From assembly GCF_021532315.1 (NCBI RefSeq), contig NZ_JAKGAO010000025.1, forward strand, positions 1 through 64,000: 64,000 bases of DNA, written 5' to 3'. Below, piece by piece: positions 26,339 to 34,934 of this stretch. Numbering within the stretch: position 1 is the first letter of the stretch; the number at the start of each line of letters is the position of its first letter. The notes beneath the pieces were generated by a model. It was given only the letters and a program-made list of their open reading frames with translations, was not told where the DNA came from and did not search any database. The DNA is from Paenibacillus tarimensis. GTDB taxonomy: Bacteria > Bacillota > Bacilli > Paenibacillales > Paenibacillaceae. A program made the translations under genes and the position numbers.

Positions 26339-28024
26339 CTACCGATATTGGTACATGAAGCGTTCCATATAATACATAAAAGGACGGTTATAATAACTGG
26401 CGAAATACATGTCGCTGCCATGGCTGGCAAGCGGCATCGAGATTAAAGCAGCTCCACTGTTCCCTGCCGTCTCATAAGCTTCCTTAAACGCTTCTGCTAT
26501 CCGCGGATCCACAATTCCATCATGCGTGCCTTGGTAAATTAATGATGGCGGACTATCCGCCTTCACCAGAAGGGCTGGATCGGTAAGCTCATCCGTCCCG
26601 TCTATCCCCACATATTCGGGAAGACCATTCGCCGGATAGAACGGTATTATCCCCTTCACGGTCAGCCGCGGATCGAGCAGCTCCTCGTATTCGCCGCCAG
26701 CCATGGCAAGGGCGACCGCATTGGCGAGCTGCCCGCCGGCTGAACCGCCTGATACGAAGACTGAAGAGAGGTCTGCGCCATATTCCTCTGCCCGGTCGGC
26801 CATGTAGGTAGTGAACAGTCCGATATGTCTCACCATGTCGTCAATCGTGAAGTCGCCTACAATATTTTCCGGCACCTCTGCGTAGTCGATGAACTTCTCT
26901 TGACTGCTTAAGCCGTACTGAACATCGAAGACGATATAGCCCTGTTCGGCAAAATACTTGTTAACCTCGGCAAAATTACCCGCACCCTTGTCCCCAATTG
27001 TCCAGCCGCCCCCGTGGATCCGGATGAGTACAGAACGGTTGCCCGGCAGCTGTTCAGATGGAGCTGCAGGCATGTATACATCGTAATGAAGCTTAATGCC
27101 TTTATCTGCACCCTCTGTTCCCTCGTAGAAGAGAACATTCTCCTTCACCGTGTAACCGCCAGACGGCGTGCCATAAAAGTATTCGGGGATGGAGAAGGGA
27201 ATATCCATGAATGACGCATGTACCAGCGCAGCTGGTTTGGTACCGAACGCCCGTTCATACTCCGTATCTGCACTGCCCAGCATGGAAGGCACCCGGAACA
27301 GCGGCAGGAACAGGATGATGACGAGTGTAGCACCTATAATGCTTACAATACGATTAAACCATCCGCCGGCACGGTTCCGCCGAAGCTTAAGCAGCAGAGC
27401 CGCGGCCCCCAGCATCATCAACGCCAGAAACAGCGCATATTCAGGGACCATCACCTCCAGAATACCCGCACTCTTCTTCGTCAGCAGCTCGTAGCTGGTA
27501 TAGATGCCCGCAAGCAGGATCAGGCAGCATACAACCATTACAGCGATTCTCACCGAGATCTTAAGACGTCCCGGACGATCGGTGAACCGGAACATGATCT
27601 CCTGCTCGGGGTACCGGAGCTTATTCAGGGCAAGCAGCCCGCCGAGCAAGAATAGAAGCAGCATAACCACAATCGCCAGCGGGCTTCTGGATGACAGATT
27701 CGTCACAGCCGACGAAGCGCCTGTGTTCATTGCCGGGACCAGCAGCATACCTGCCGTATGCAGCGCCAGATAGCTATAGGCAAGTCCTCTGTTCTGTTCC
27801 CCCCTGGCTGCCAGGATCGGATTGCCAATCAGCACATACAGCATAAGAAGGCCGTATGCGTTCCATAGCCCGCCGAACTCATCCGGCTTGACCGTTACGA
27901 ATATTAGGCCCCCAGCCAGCGATATAACATTGAAGGCCAGCAGTACACCAGTTAGCACCGCGCCCAAGCCTGTCCTTGCCCCTGGACGAAGCGAGGTTTG
28001 CGGCGAGATTCCATAATACGCCAT
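26339..28024 (-). CDS. Membrane-anchored alpha/beta hydrolase (BD-FAE/esterase type)
   Basis: A 561-residue fusion. The first 240 residues hold about seven membrane helices; the last 300 form an esterase of the hormone-sensitive-lipase or BD-FAE kind. Motifs: oxyanion IRIHGGGWTIGD, nucleophile elbow VSGGSAGGQLA, acid GTHDGIVDPR and catalytic His in ASHGSDMYF. It would deacylate small or carbohydrate esters; topology suggests the hydrolase faces outside. Lying next to pectin and xylan genes, it may remove acetyl or feruloyl groups, but that is inference. The ATG at 28024 follows a GGGGGAGTTTGTAAC leader. Confidence 0.75.
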   Translation of the reverse strand: MAYYGISPQTSLRPGARTGLGAVLTGVLLAFNVISLAGGLIFVTVKPDEFGGLWNAYGLLMLYVLIGNPILAARGEQNRGLAYSYLALHTAGMLLVPAMNTGASSAVTNLSSRSPLAIVVMLLLFLLGGLLALNKLRYPEQEIMFRFTDRPGRLKISVRIAVMVVCCLILLAGIYTSYELLTKKSAGILEVMVPEYALFLALMMLGAAALLLKLRRNRAGGWFNRIVSIIGATLVIILFLPLFRVPSMLGSADTEYERAFGTKPAALVHASFMDIPFSIPEYFYGTPSGGYTVKENVLFYEGTEGADKGIKLHYDVYMPAAPSEQLPGNRSVLIRIHGGGWTIGDKGAGNFAEVNKYFAEQGYIVFDVQYGLSSQEKFIDYAEVPENIVGDFTIDDMVRHIGLFTTYMADRAEEYGADLSSVFVSGGSAGGQLANAVALAMAGGEYEELLDPRLTVKGIIPFYPANGLPEYVGIDGTDELTDPALLVKADSPPSLIYQGTHDGIVDPRIAEAFKEAYETAGNSGAALISMPLASHGSDMYFASYYNRPFMYYMERFMYQYR

Positions 28025-28172
28025 TGTTACAAACTCCCCCTAAGCATGCACATCAGATATGTATTCCAAGTCGACAGAAACTTACACCATTCTATTATCC
28101 TATCAAAGTGGCATAGCCGAGGCAACGTTTTAGGGGAGGAATCAGCATAGGAGCAAGGTCCGGCAGCACTAA

Positions 28173-28433
28173 TTATGGCTTGTCGGCCGCCGACCATATA
28201 AGTCCGACAAGCAGGGGATACAGCATAAACAAACCGACTGTTACAGCGGATAACCAGCGGATCAGCAGGGTCTCCTTCGTCCTCTTGCCTACCAGAGTAA
28301 ATACGAAAGCAAGACAGAAACCCGCCATGAACAAGGCGTACAGCGTGCTGTTGGTTATTCCGATATTAATGTTTAGCGTGTACAAGCCAAGGAAGATTGC
28401 GGATAGGATAAACATGATTCTGGCGCCAAGCAT
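28173..28433 (-). CDS. Small three-TM membrane protein, unknown
   Basis: An 86-residue very hydrophobic protein with three predicted helices (IMFILSAIFLGLYTLNI, TLYALFMAGFCLAFVFTLV, LSAVTVGLFMLYPLLVGLIW). GGAGG sits 8 nt before the ATG at 28433; the frame is open 10 codons further upstream but that part contains the RBS. No family recognised, no clear operon partner. Confidence 0.6.
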   Translation of the reverse strand: MLGARIMFILSAIFLGLYTLNINIGITNSTLYALFMAGFCLAFVFTLVGKRTKETLLIRWLSAVTVGLFMLYPLLVGLIWSAADKP

Positions 28434-28544
28434 TTCAAGCACCTCCAGCGAATTTATACTCATTATTCATATATGGTTGTATATAGTAAACTTACTTCAC
28501 CATATGTAACTCTCCCGAAACATTCTTCTCTTTAACGAAGGAAA

Positions 28545-28567
28545 GGCCGCCGGTCGTACCGGCAGCC
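28545..28567 (-). terminator. Terminator of the DUF6376-like gene
   Basis: GGCCGCCGGT (28545-28554) pairs with ACCGGCAGCC (28558-28567), one mismatch, 3-nt loop. On the minus strand a weak CTTTCCTTC follows. Confidence 0.5.
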
Positions 28568-28609
28568 TCCATTGTCCGTATAACTTTACTAGCCACTGCT
28601 CGTGCTGTT

Positions 28610-29065
28610 CTACTGTCCCAGCTGTCTAAGCTGGTCAAGGGTACCTGTAATCTCATTAAGAGTCTGCGCCATAGGCGAGTTTTGCAGGCTCTCCAGATTA
28701 ATGGTGTTGTTCTCCAGCTGCTCCAGATACGTGTTAACTTCGGTAAGCAGCGTTTCATTATAGCCCATCAGCTTCTCGTGGACATTCTCCGCAAAGGCAG
28801 GTGCCGTAAGCTCGTTAAACTGGATGATGTCGTTCTTCATATCCTCGAAGGACTGCTGAAGCTCATCTCTAGCCGCAGGGTCCAGCAGCGCCTGCTCGGC
28901 CCGGTATGGAAGCGACTCGGCGAATGCGGCCGCATCCGTCACATACGAAGTCGCCTCATTAACGTAATCCAGCGACTGGTCTACCTTCTCAATCAGCGAA
29001 CAGCCTGAGGTTATCAATACGCCGATCAGCAGCAGCGAAACCATCAAGGAACGTGTTAATATCAT
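28610..29065 (-). CDS. Small lipoprotein, DUF6376-like
   Basis: A 151-residue lipoprotein with signal MILTRSLMVSLLLIGVL and lipobox ITSGC. The body is almost entirely helical with heptad-like spacing (SLDYVNEATSYVTDAAAFAE, then LLTEVNTYLEQLENNTINLE). This fits the DUF6376 family of Bacillus and Paenibacillus, of unknown function. GGAGG precedes the ATG by 9 nt. Monocistronic. Confidence 0.65.
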   Translation of the reverse strand: MILTRSLMVSLLLIGVLITSGCSLIEKVDQSLDYVNEATSYVTDAAAFAESLPYRAEQALLDPAARDELQQSFEDMKNDIIQFNELTAPAFAENVHEKLMGYNETLLTEVNTYLEQLENNTINLESLQNSPMAQTLNEITGTLDQLRQLGQ

Positions 29066-29158
29066 TTCACCAGCCTCCTAATTATTTGTGAACCTTATTC
29101 TTACCCTATACTACTCCTTTAGCTTAGACGAGGTTTCGTTATTCTAGAACACCGGGTG

Positions 29159-29326
29159 TTACAGAAGGCGGGCAACAACACGGGCAACCGAGGAATCGGC
29201 GCTGATGTGCAAGGGCAGTGCGATCACTTCAAAGCTTGCAGAAACAGGCAGCTTGTCAAGGTTGGTGAGATTTTCAGCTATAAGAATGCCGCTTCGGAAC
29301 AGCAGCTTATGAACGTTAAACGGGTG
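29159..29326 (-). pseudogene. Cyclase-family protein (KynB-like), C-terminal remnant
   Basis: A 55-codon stretch reads HPFNVHKLLFRSGILIAENL, continues TNLDKLP, and ends ALPLHISADSSVARVVARLL before a TAA. This is the typical C-terminus of metal-dependent cyclase/arylformamidase proteins (xxNLTNLDxLP, LPL-x-I-x-ADxSxxRxVA). A TAG stop lies directly upstream and no start or N-terminal part is present, so only about a quarter of the gene survives. Confidence 0.7.
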
Positions 29327-29426
29327 CTAAGCTAAGCACGGCACACAAGGAGGAAGCTATATAAAAAAGATCGCTATGGTGTATTCACCCATAACGATTC
29401 GTAATTTCCAAGGAGCTAACCTACAG

Positions 29427-30410
29427 CTATGTACTGCTGACGTAGCGGTCACCGAGAAGCTCTTGTATTAACATTATGCTGTAGGTTTCCTGTTCAAGAA
29501 CCCGCTGCAACCTGGATAGAATGCGTTTTTCATACGTACTGTTGTAATCCGAGAGATAAGATTTAATTATCAGGTTAGCAATAACCATCCAGCTTTGCTC
29601 CGCAGCTGCATAAGCATCGGCTAATTGCTGCTCTCCCACAGAAGCCAGATAGCGTTGTAAGTGGTATCGGGTATGAGATACCTCCCGAAGCTCATCAGCA
29701 AATCGTTTCAGGAGCTTTGTTTGAAAGGCCGTATCCCCGATTTGCCCGATTTCGCGGATAATGTCCTGTGAGGCGCTGACTGCCGGCAGTCCTCTCACTG
29801 AACCGGGAATGGATGGCATGTCCTGGTCCAGCATAGCTTTAACGTTATCAAGGAATACTTGCTCCCGAGCTAAAGGCACATTCACCGCCTGGTTATGGGG
29901 ATCGCGCGGCCTGAGGTAATGGGTGTGTAGCTCTCCTCCCAATAAACCTCCCATGGAATACTCAATAACTTGGCTCATCTCTTGCAGGGATAGCGTTCCA
30001 TGACAGTTATAATAGTGATCACAATATTCGAATTCCTTGTTCTTGTAGCCGATCAATTCAATGCAATGGTTCGCGTGCAGCTGTTCCTTGTAAGGGCTGA
30101 ATGGAAGGTAGTACAGATCAGCCTCCATGATTACCGATTGATTCTCAGCCAGGTATTCCAGAATGGCTGCCTCATAATCCTCCTTGTTGTTCCATCTACC
30201 CGATTCAAGGTACATATAGGTCCGTTCCCTTATAACTTGGTCAATATTCTTATAGTAAGGATTAATTACAACTCCGTCATCTATTTTGGTAACGAGATAC
30301 CCGGACTGCGTGAACAACGGAACCGTATCCACCTTTTTTCGGAGAAGTGCCGCTGCTACACATACATGAAAACAATTGAAGCGTGTTTCGTTATATAATG
30401 TAAAATCCAT
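29427..30410 (-). CDS. Uncharacterised protein with papain-like N-terminal half
   Basis: A 327-residue cytoplasmic protein. The N-terminal half has the layout of C39-like/BtrH-like papain-fold enzymes: FNCFHVCVAAALL with candidate nucleophile C13, then HANHCIELIGY with H115, and YCDHYYNC with D131 as possible third residue. Such domains act as peptidases or acyl transferases. The C-terminal half is helical and unassigned. GGAGGGG lies 6 nt before the ATG at 30410. It follows a small secreted-peptide gene by 75 bp with an intervening terminator-like hairpin, so it may act on that peptide. The enzymatic role is inference; I do not recognise the exact family. Confidence 0.5.
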   Translation of the reverse strand: MDFTLYNETRFNCFHVCVAAALLRKKVDTVPLFTQSGYLVTKIDDGVVINPYYKNIDQVIRERTYMYLESGRWNNKEDYEAAILEYLAENQSVIMEADLYYLPFSPYKEQLHANHCIELIGYKNKEFEYCDHYYNCHGTLSLQEMSQVIEYSMGGLLGGELHTHYLRPRDPHNQAVNVPLAREQVFLDNVKAMLDQDMPSIPGSVRGLPAVSASQDIIREIGQIGDTAFQTKLLKRFADELREVSHTRYHLQRYLASVGEQQLADAYAAAEQSWMVIANLIIKSYLSDYNSTYEKRILSRLQRVLEQETYSIMLIQELLGDRYVSST

Positions 30411-30433
30411 CTCATTCCCCTCCAATATAAGAA

Positions 30434-30462
30434 GGAGAGACAAGCAGTATGCTTATCTCTCC
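30434..30462 (-). terminator. Hairpin between peptide gene and papain-like gene (attenuator candidate)
   Basis: On the minus strand GGAGAGA-t-AAGC and GCTT-g-TCTCTCC pair around a 5-nt loop, followed by TTCTTATATT. Lying between two co-oriented genes, it would stop most transcripts after the peptide gene and let a fraction read through. Confidence 0.65.
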
Positions 30463-30484
30463 CGCCCCATAGATGGTATTAAGC

Positions 30485-30745
30485 TTATGCCATCGCTTTA
30501 TAAGCAGGTCCCGCGAAGGAGGCCTGTCCTCTGTCATAATCGTTCAGCTGGAGTTCGCTTTTTGCCGGGGAAGAAGCAGCCTGGCTGTTAATCCAAGTGA
30601 ACGAAGTCTGGGATGCCCCCGATTCGGTTACGGAATAGGATGTTACACTTGCAGTGGACGATGCCGCAGCAGGCAGTGCTTGGCCAACTACAGGAGATGC
30701 AAGTACAGCCGTAGCAACCACAACAGAATACACAACTTTTTTCAT
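30485..30745 (-). CDS. Small secreted peptide, unknown
   Basis: An 86-residue product with a clear signal peptide (MKKVVYSVVVATAVLASPVV, cleavage likely near GQA or AAA) and a mature part of about 55 residues rich in S, A, T and Q, without cysteine, ending DYDRGQASFAGPAYKAMA. GGAGG lies 9 nt before the ATG. It precedes the papain-like gene in the same direction. A secreted signal or modified peptide is possible, but no known precursor motif is recognised. The 188-bp gap upstream (30746-30933) shows no further gene. Confidence 0.6.
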   Translation of the reverse strand: MKKVVYSVVVATAVLASPVVGQALPAAASSTASVTSYSVTESGASQTSFTWINSQAASSPAKSELQLNDYDRGQASFAGPAYKAMA

Positions 30746-30933
30746 TGAAAATCATCCTCCTCATTGTAATTTACAGTCTTGGCCGAAACATACGAACAGA
30801 ACAAAGCGCCGGCGAAGCACGGCTAGATTTGACGCCTTGGACTATCCTCCTTCCTGTAATGGGGTGGCTTGCCCATTCATCTTCTCATATTGACACTATA
30901 GTCACTCTGCTTATTGCAGGGATATCTGCCGCT

Positions 30934-31524
30934 TTATTTTTCCATAATCCCAGAGTCGGACTGCCTGTCAGCCCGCTGCTTCTCTTCTATCGTTATAGCA
31001 AATATATGCATGCAGAGATTATCCCCCAGCTTTATTCCATCAATAGCACATGGCAAATCAACGACCAAGCTTTCACACCACATTGTCGGCTTAAACTGCG
31101 GCAGAGCTCCTCCAATGCTGTGCAGACAGCTCATCGTAATAGCTGCTCTGTTGGTCGCGAAAGGGGTCTGTGAAATAAAGTAGGATAATCTCAACGGCTC
31201 CTCGTGAATACATTCGCGGTGTCTGAGCAGCGCAAGGGGCTCCATCATGTTGCCGTCGTTGCTTGCCCCCAGGACATGGATCACCGCAAGCTCGGATTCC
31301 GGGAATTCAATGATTTGCCCTTCGGGCACCACATTATCGAAGTCCGTTCCTCTGCTCATATAGAATGGAACATCGTCCACAACAAACACTTCGCAAAGCG
31401 GCAGCTCTTCAGCCGGATATGAGCAGCCTGATCCATTAAGCTCACCTTTGCCGAATTCGCTGATTGTCGTTATTCCCCGGTTATTCATGCAGCGGGTTAG
31501 ATCCAAACATTTAAATTGGCGCAA
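30934..31524 (-). CDS. Uncharacterised beta-rich protein
   Basis: A 196-residue protein starting with TTG, 8 nt after AAAGGGG. It is rich in short beta-strands; blocks such as NNRGITTISEFGKGELNGSG, FPESELAVIHVLGASNDG and NLCMHIFAITIEEK resemble a beta-sandwich module found near or inside carbohydrate-active proteins of Paenibacillus, but I cannot name the family. There is no signal peptide. It lies between the xylan operon terminator and the secreted-peptide gene. An antisense reading frame at 30745-31173 is judged a shadow. Confidence 0.55.
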   Translation of the reverse strand: MRQFKCLDLTRCMNNRGITTISEFGKGELNGSGCSYPAEELPLCEVFVVDDVPFYMSRGTDFDNVVPEGQIIEFPESELAVIHVLGASNDGNMMEPLALLRHRECIHEEPLRLSYFISQTPFATNRAAITMSCLHSIGGALPQFKPTMWCESLVVDLPCAIDGIKLGDNLCMHIFAITIEEKQRADRQSDSGIMEK

Positions 31525-31657
31525 TGTCGCAGCCCCTTTCCGTACGATTTTACTTCTATACAGATAGGGTTACTGTAACTTCCGCAAGGCTGCTGCTGCT
31601 CGTTGTATCTTGATCTTTCGCAGGCACGAAACGCGAAATTTCCAAACACATACAAAA

Positions 31658-31681
31658 ACAGAGCCCTCACGGGCTCCGTTA
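31658..31681 (-). terminator. Terminator of the aldouronate operon
   Basis: On the minus strand ACGGAGCCC pairs with GGGCTCTGT around GTGA and is followed by a T-rich tract (TTTTTGTATG). It stands right after the intracellular xylanase stop. Confidence 0.8.
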
Positions 31682-31690
31682 TCTTGCAGC

Positions 31691-32710
31691 TCACTCTTCC
31701 CAATCCGCAATTCTCCAGAACGAAGACTTGGGCTCATGCTTCTCGTCAAATACGAACGGCCAGTTCTTGCGGCCCCGTACTGGAAAGTCATTCAGCCACG
31801 TATAGTCGTCAGCGGCACCCCAGAAGGTCACGGCCGTTATCACGTCCTTGTATTCGCGCAGCAGGCGGAATACCGCATCGTAGCGCTCGGACTGCTTCTC
31901 CTCCATCTCTGCGGTCGGCCTTACAAGCCCAGTGCGCCTGTCTTCGAAATCAAATACCGAAATATCCAGCTCCGTGATCTGCACCTGCAGTCCCAGCGAG
32001 GCATAGCCCTCGATGGCTGCCCGGATCTCTTCAAGGCTCGGGCCGTTCAGATTCCAGTGGCCCTGCATTCCCATACCGTGCACCGGAACGTCCTTTTCCT
32101 TCAATGAGCGGAGCAGGCGAATGATTTTATCGCGTTTAACAGGATCAGACTCATTGTAATCATTATAGAAGAGCACCGCCTCCGGGTCGGCCTCATGGGC
32201 GCAGCGGAAGGCTTCGGCGATGAAATCCTCGCCCAGAATATCCAGCCACGGAGAGCTGCGCAGCCAGATATCACTCTTATCCTCAATGACCTCATTCACG
32301 ACATCCCATGCATACGCGCGCCCCTTGTAGCGGCCGACAACCCTATCAATATGGAATTTCATCCTCGACAGCAAAAGCTCCCGGCCAGCCGTCTGTCCGT
32401 CCTTCCCCTTAAACACCCACTCCGGCGTCTGGTTATGCCAGACAAGCGTGTGGCCCCGCAGCTTCATGCCATGCTCCTCCGCAAAGGCGGCGATCCGGTC
32501 CGCCGCTTCGAAGGTGTAATGCCCTTCCTCCGGCTGCAGCCGTTCAAACTTCATATCATTCTCAGCGGTAATACTGTTGTAGTGCTGCGCCAGCAGATCA
32601 CGCTGCGACTTAATCGTTGTCAGGTTCACTGCCGCTCCAATATCAAAATAATCCTGGTACCGCGCAGCCAGCCCGGCTGCTCCAGTCTCGTTCCGCTCAA
32701 CCGTACCCAT
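31691..32710 (-). CDS. xynA2: Intracellular endo-1,4-beta-xylanase, GH10
   Basis: Hydrolyses short xylo-oligosaccharides and aldouronates inside the cell. The 339-residue protein is a bare GH10 barrel without signal peptide. The acid/base Glu is in AWDVVNEVIED (about E140), the nucleophile in QVQITELDISVF (about E247), with HTLVWHNQTPEW as the substrate-binding strand and FWGAADDYTWLND near the end. The ATG at 32710 follows AGAGGTG; a GTG at 32719 is an alternative. Last gene of the transporter-aguA operon, as in Paenibacillus sp. JDR-2, from which the symbol is borrowed. Confidence 0.9.
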   Translation of the reverse strand: MGTVERNETGAAGLAARYQDYFDIGAAVNLTTIKSQRDLLAQHYNSITAENDMKFERLQPEEGHYTFEAADRIAAFAEEHGMKLRGHTLVWHNQTPEWVFKGKDGQTAGRELLLSRMKFHIDRVVGRYKGRAYAWDVVNEVIEDKSDIWLRSSPWLDILGEDFIAEAFRCAHEADPEAVLFYNDYNESDPVKRDKIIRLLRSLKEKDVPVHGMGMQGHWNLNGPSLEEIRAAIEGYASLGLQVQITELDISVFDFEDRRTGLVRPTAEMEEKQSERYDAVFRLLREYKDVITAVTFWGAADDYTWLNDFPVRGRKNWPFVFDEKHEPKSSFWRIADWEE

Positions 32711-32765
32711 TGCCTGCACCTCTTCTCCTAATAACATTCTATGCCACCAGAACTGAACCTCGTCT

Positions 32766-34868
32766 CTAGTAGATCACTCTTCCATGAGCATCGGGAATGC
32801 CGGATTTACGGTAAAAGTACGTATTGATCACATCGCGCCACTGCCTGGCGTTCTCAAGCTGCATCTGCAGCCGCTCCAGGATGTGGGCATAGCGGTCGGC
32901 ATCCACCCTGTCCGCCTTCAGCTGCTTCCATTCTGCAATCCACTTGTCCACCTGCTCTACCCCGGCAAAATGGGTATCGTAGATATGCTGGATGACCGTT
33001 GCCCCCGACTTCAGAACATGCGTATAAGGCACATGATGGAAGAAGAGCAGCAGCTCATCCGGGCAGGTATCCAAGTGCTCATAACGTTCACCCACCTCTG
33101 GCTGATACTGAGCCGTATAGCCGGTGCCCGTTGCCTGCGTCCGGTCTACCCCAATCCCGTCCCGGTCGGCAAAATGGTACGTACCCCACTTCGAATACTC
33201 GTAGCCGTCCACATCCACCCCGTAGTGATAATGGGGCGATACCATCCAGCCAACACCAAGCGGAGCGGTATACTGCTCATAGGCAGGCCAGGATTCAAGC
33301 AAAATCCGGTGGGTGACAGCCGCGTCAGAATCTTCCCGCTTCAGTCCGAATGTCAGCCCGATCCATTCCAGAGCGATCTCCTCCGCGGACAATCCGGGAT
33401 TCCAGAGCAGCCGGCCGTAGCCGTACAGGTTCGCAGCAGCAAGGTGGTGCCCCGTCCAGTTCGCGTCATCCCCGACGCTGGACACCGCCGTAATCCCGCT
33501 GTGCTTATACGGGTGAACCTCTCCAGCAGCAATCCGCCTCACCGTGCTGCCCTCCCCGCAGCAGCGGGTATCGAAGTCCAGCACTTCCTTCCACTGCGGC
33601 ACCAGATAGCACACATCCCGCTGCTGTCCGGTATATTCCTGCGTAATCTGGAACTCGACCATCTGGTTCGTCTGCTCCATGGCACCAATCAGCGGAGATA
33701 CCGGCTCACGCACCTGGAAATCCATCGGGCCATTCTTGATCTGTAAAATAACATTATCCTTGAACCTGCCGTCCAGCGGCTTGAAGTGGTCGTAGGCCGC
33801 CTTAGCCCGGTCAGTCGACCGGTCACGCCAGTCCTGATGGCAGTTATACACGAAGCAGCGCCACAGCACGAGGCCCCCGAACGGCTCCAATGCTTCGGCC
33901 AGCATGTTGGCGCCATCCGCATGATTGCGCCCGTACGTAAACGGCCCCGGCCTATTCTCCGAATCAGCTTTCACGACGACTCCGCCGAAGTCTGGAATAT
34001 AGCGGTAAATATCCGCAATCTTATCCCTCCACCAGGAACGTACCGATTCATCCAGCGGGTCAGCTGTTCCCAGCCCGCCAAGCTGAATCGGACTAGCGTA
34101 GTTGACGCTCAGATACAAGGTTATACCATAGGAGCGGAACACATCGGCAATACGGGCAACCTGCGGCAGGTAACGCTCTGTGATCAGCTGCGTTTCCAGC
34201 TCATGCACATTGACATTGTTAACGGCAATGCCGTTGATGCCGATTGAGGCCATCAGACGGGCATAATCGGTGATCCGCTTCGAGCCGGCCAGCACCTCGC
34301 CGTCCCGGAAGAAGATCGACCTGCCCGCATAACCGCGCTCGATACTGCCGTCCATATTATCCCAATGGTTGATCATCCGCAGCGCGAAGGCTGGATTCTC
34401 CGTGACATCCAGCGCAGTAAGATCATGCCCTGTACGCAGCAGCCTGAGCAAATGGAATGCCCCGTAGAGTACACCCTTCTCTGTCATGCCCGCCAAAACA
34501 ATGCAGCACTGCTGCGAAGCACTTCTCTTCCGTACACGTATACAGTAGCCTTCCGGGCCAACAATGCTACCGCCGCTGCTGCTGCCGCTCAGCACGTCAT
34601 CAATGACAGCGGATGTCCTAGCTGTTCCGATTAGTACACAGCTGCCTGACCTTCTGGACTCAGCCACCACCTCCGGCCGCCGCCCCAGCAGAGCCTCAAG
34701 CCCCTCGGCCAGTTCCTCAACCGCTCTCGCTAACGGCCCGCAGCCAGCCAGGTCTGCAGTGACTGCAATTTGTTCAAGCCGGAGGCCGCCGCCTGCATCT
34801 AAGCCCGAACCTATTGACCCGGCATTCCGTCCGCTGCCCAGCCAGGCCTCGTATCCTATATCAGTCAA
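32766..34868 (-). CDS. aguA: Alpha-glucuronidase, GH67
   Basis: Releases (4-O-methyl)glucuronic acid from the non-reducing end of imported aldouronates. The 700-residue length and three-domain order are those of GH67. Conserved blocks: [20 protein letters not shown] (catalytic acid Glu), [19 protein letters not shown] and MDFQVREP (Asp and Glu region), and [20 protein letters not shown]. It has no signal peptide, consistent with cytoplasmic action. Translation starts at TTG after a GGAGGAGGAG run. It stands between the permease and GH10 genes, with 66- and 55-bp gaps, in one operon. Confidence 0.95.
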   Translation of the reverse strand: MTDIGYEAWLGSGRNAGSIGSGLDAGGGLRLEQIAVTADLAGCGPLARAVEELAEGLEALLGRRPEVVAESRRSGSCVLIGTARTSAVIDDVLSGSSSGGSIVGPEGYCIRVRKRSASQQCCIVLAGMTEKGVLYGAFHLLRLLRTGHDLTALDVTENPAFALRMINHWDNMDGSIERGYAGRSIFFRDGEVLAGSKRITDYARLMASIGINGIAVNNVNVHELETQLITERYLPQVARIADVFRSYGITLYLSVNYASPIQLGGLGTADPLDESVRSWWRDKIADIYRYIPDFGGVVVKADSENRPGPFTYGRNHADGANMLAEALEPFGGLVLWRCFVYNCHQDWRDRSTDRAKAAYDHFKPLDGRFKDNVILQIKNGPMDFQVREPVSPLIGAMEQTNQMVEFQITQEYTGQQRDVCYLVPQWKEVLDFDTRCCGEGSTVRRIAAGEVHPYKHSGITAVSSVGDDANWTGHHLAAANLYGYGRLLWNPGLSAEEIALEWIGLTFGLKREDSDAAVTHRILLESWPAYEQYTAPLGVGWMVSPHYHYGVDVDGYEYSKWGTYHFADRDGIGVDRTQATGTGYTAQYQPEVGERYEHLDTCPDELLLFFHHVPYTHVLKSGATVIQHIYDTHFAGVEQVDKWIAEWKQLKADRVDADRYAHILERLQMQLENARQWRDVINTYFYRKSGIPDAHGRVIY

Positions 34869-34934
34869 AGGCTGCTCCTCCTCCTGCTCTCTGTTGTTTC
34901 AGCATCTCTCAACCCCGTTAATTCAGCTTATGGC

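Noticed and set aside
30745..31173. 142-codon plus-strand frame overlapping the unknown 196-residue gene
   Set aside because: No ribosome site and an irregular composition, while the minus frame has AAAGGGG before its TTG and consistent beta-strand patterning.
32784..33746. 320-codon plus-strand open frame opposite the GH67 gene
   Set aside because: It is an antisense shadow of a strongly conserved gene, with no RBS and no domain-like pattern.
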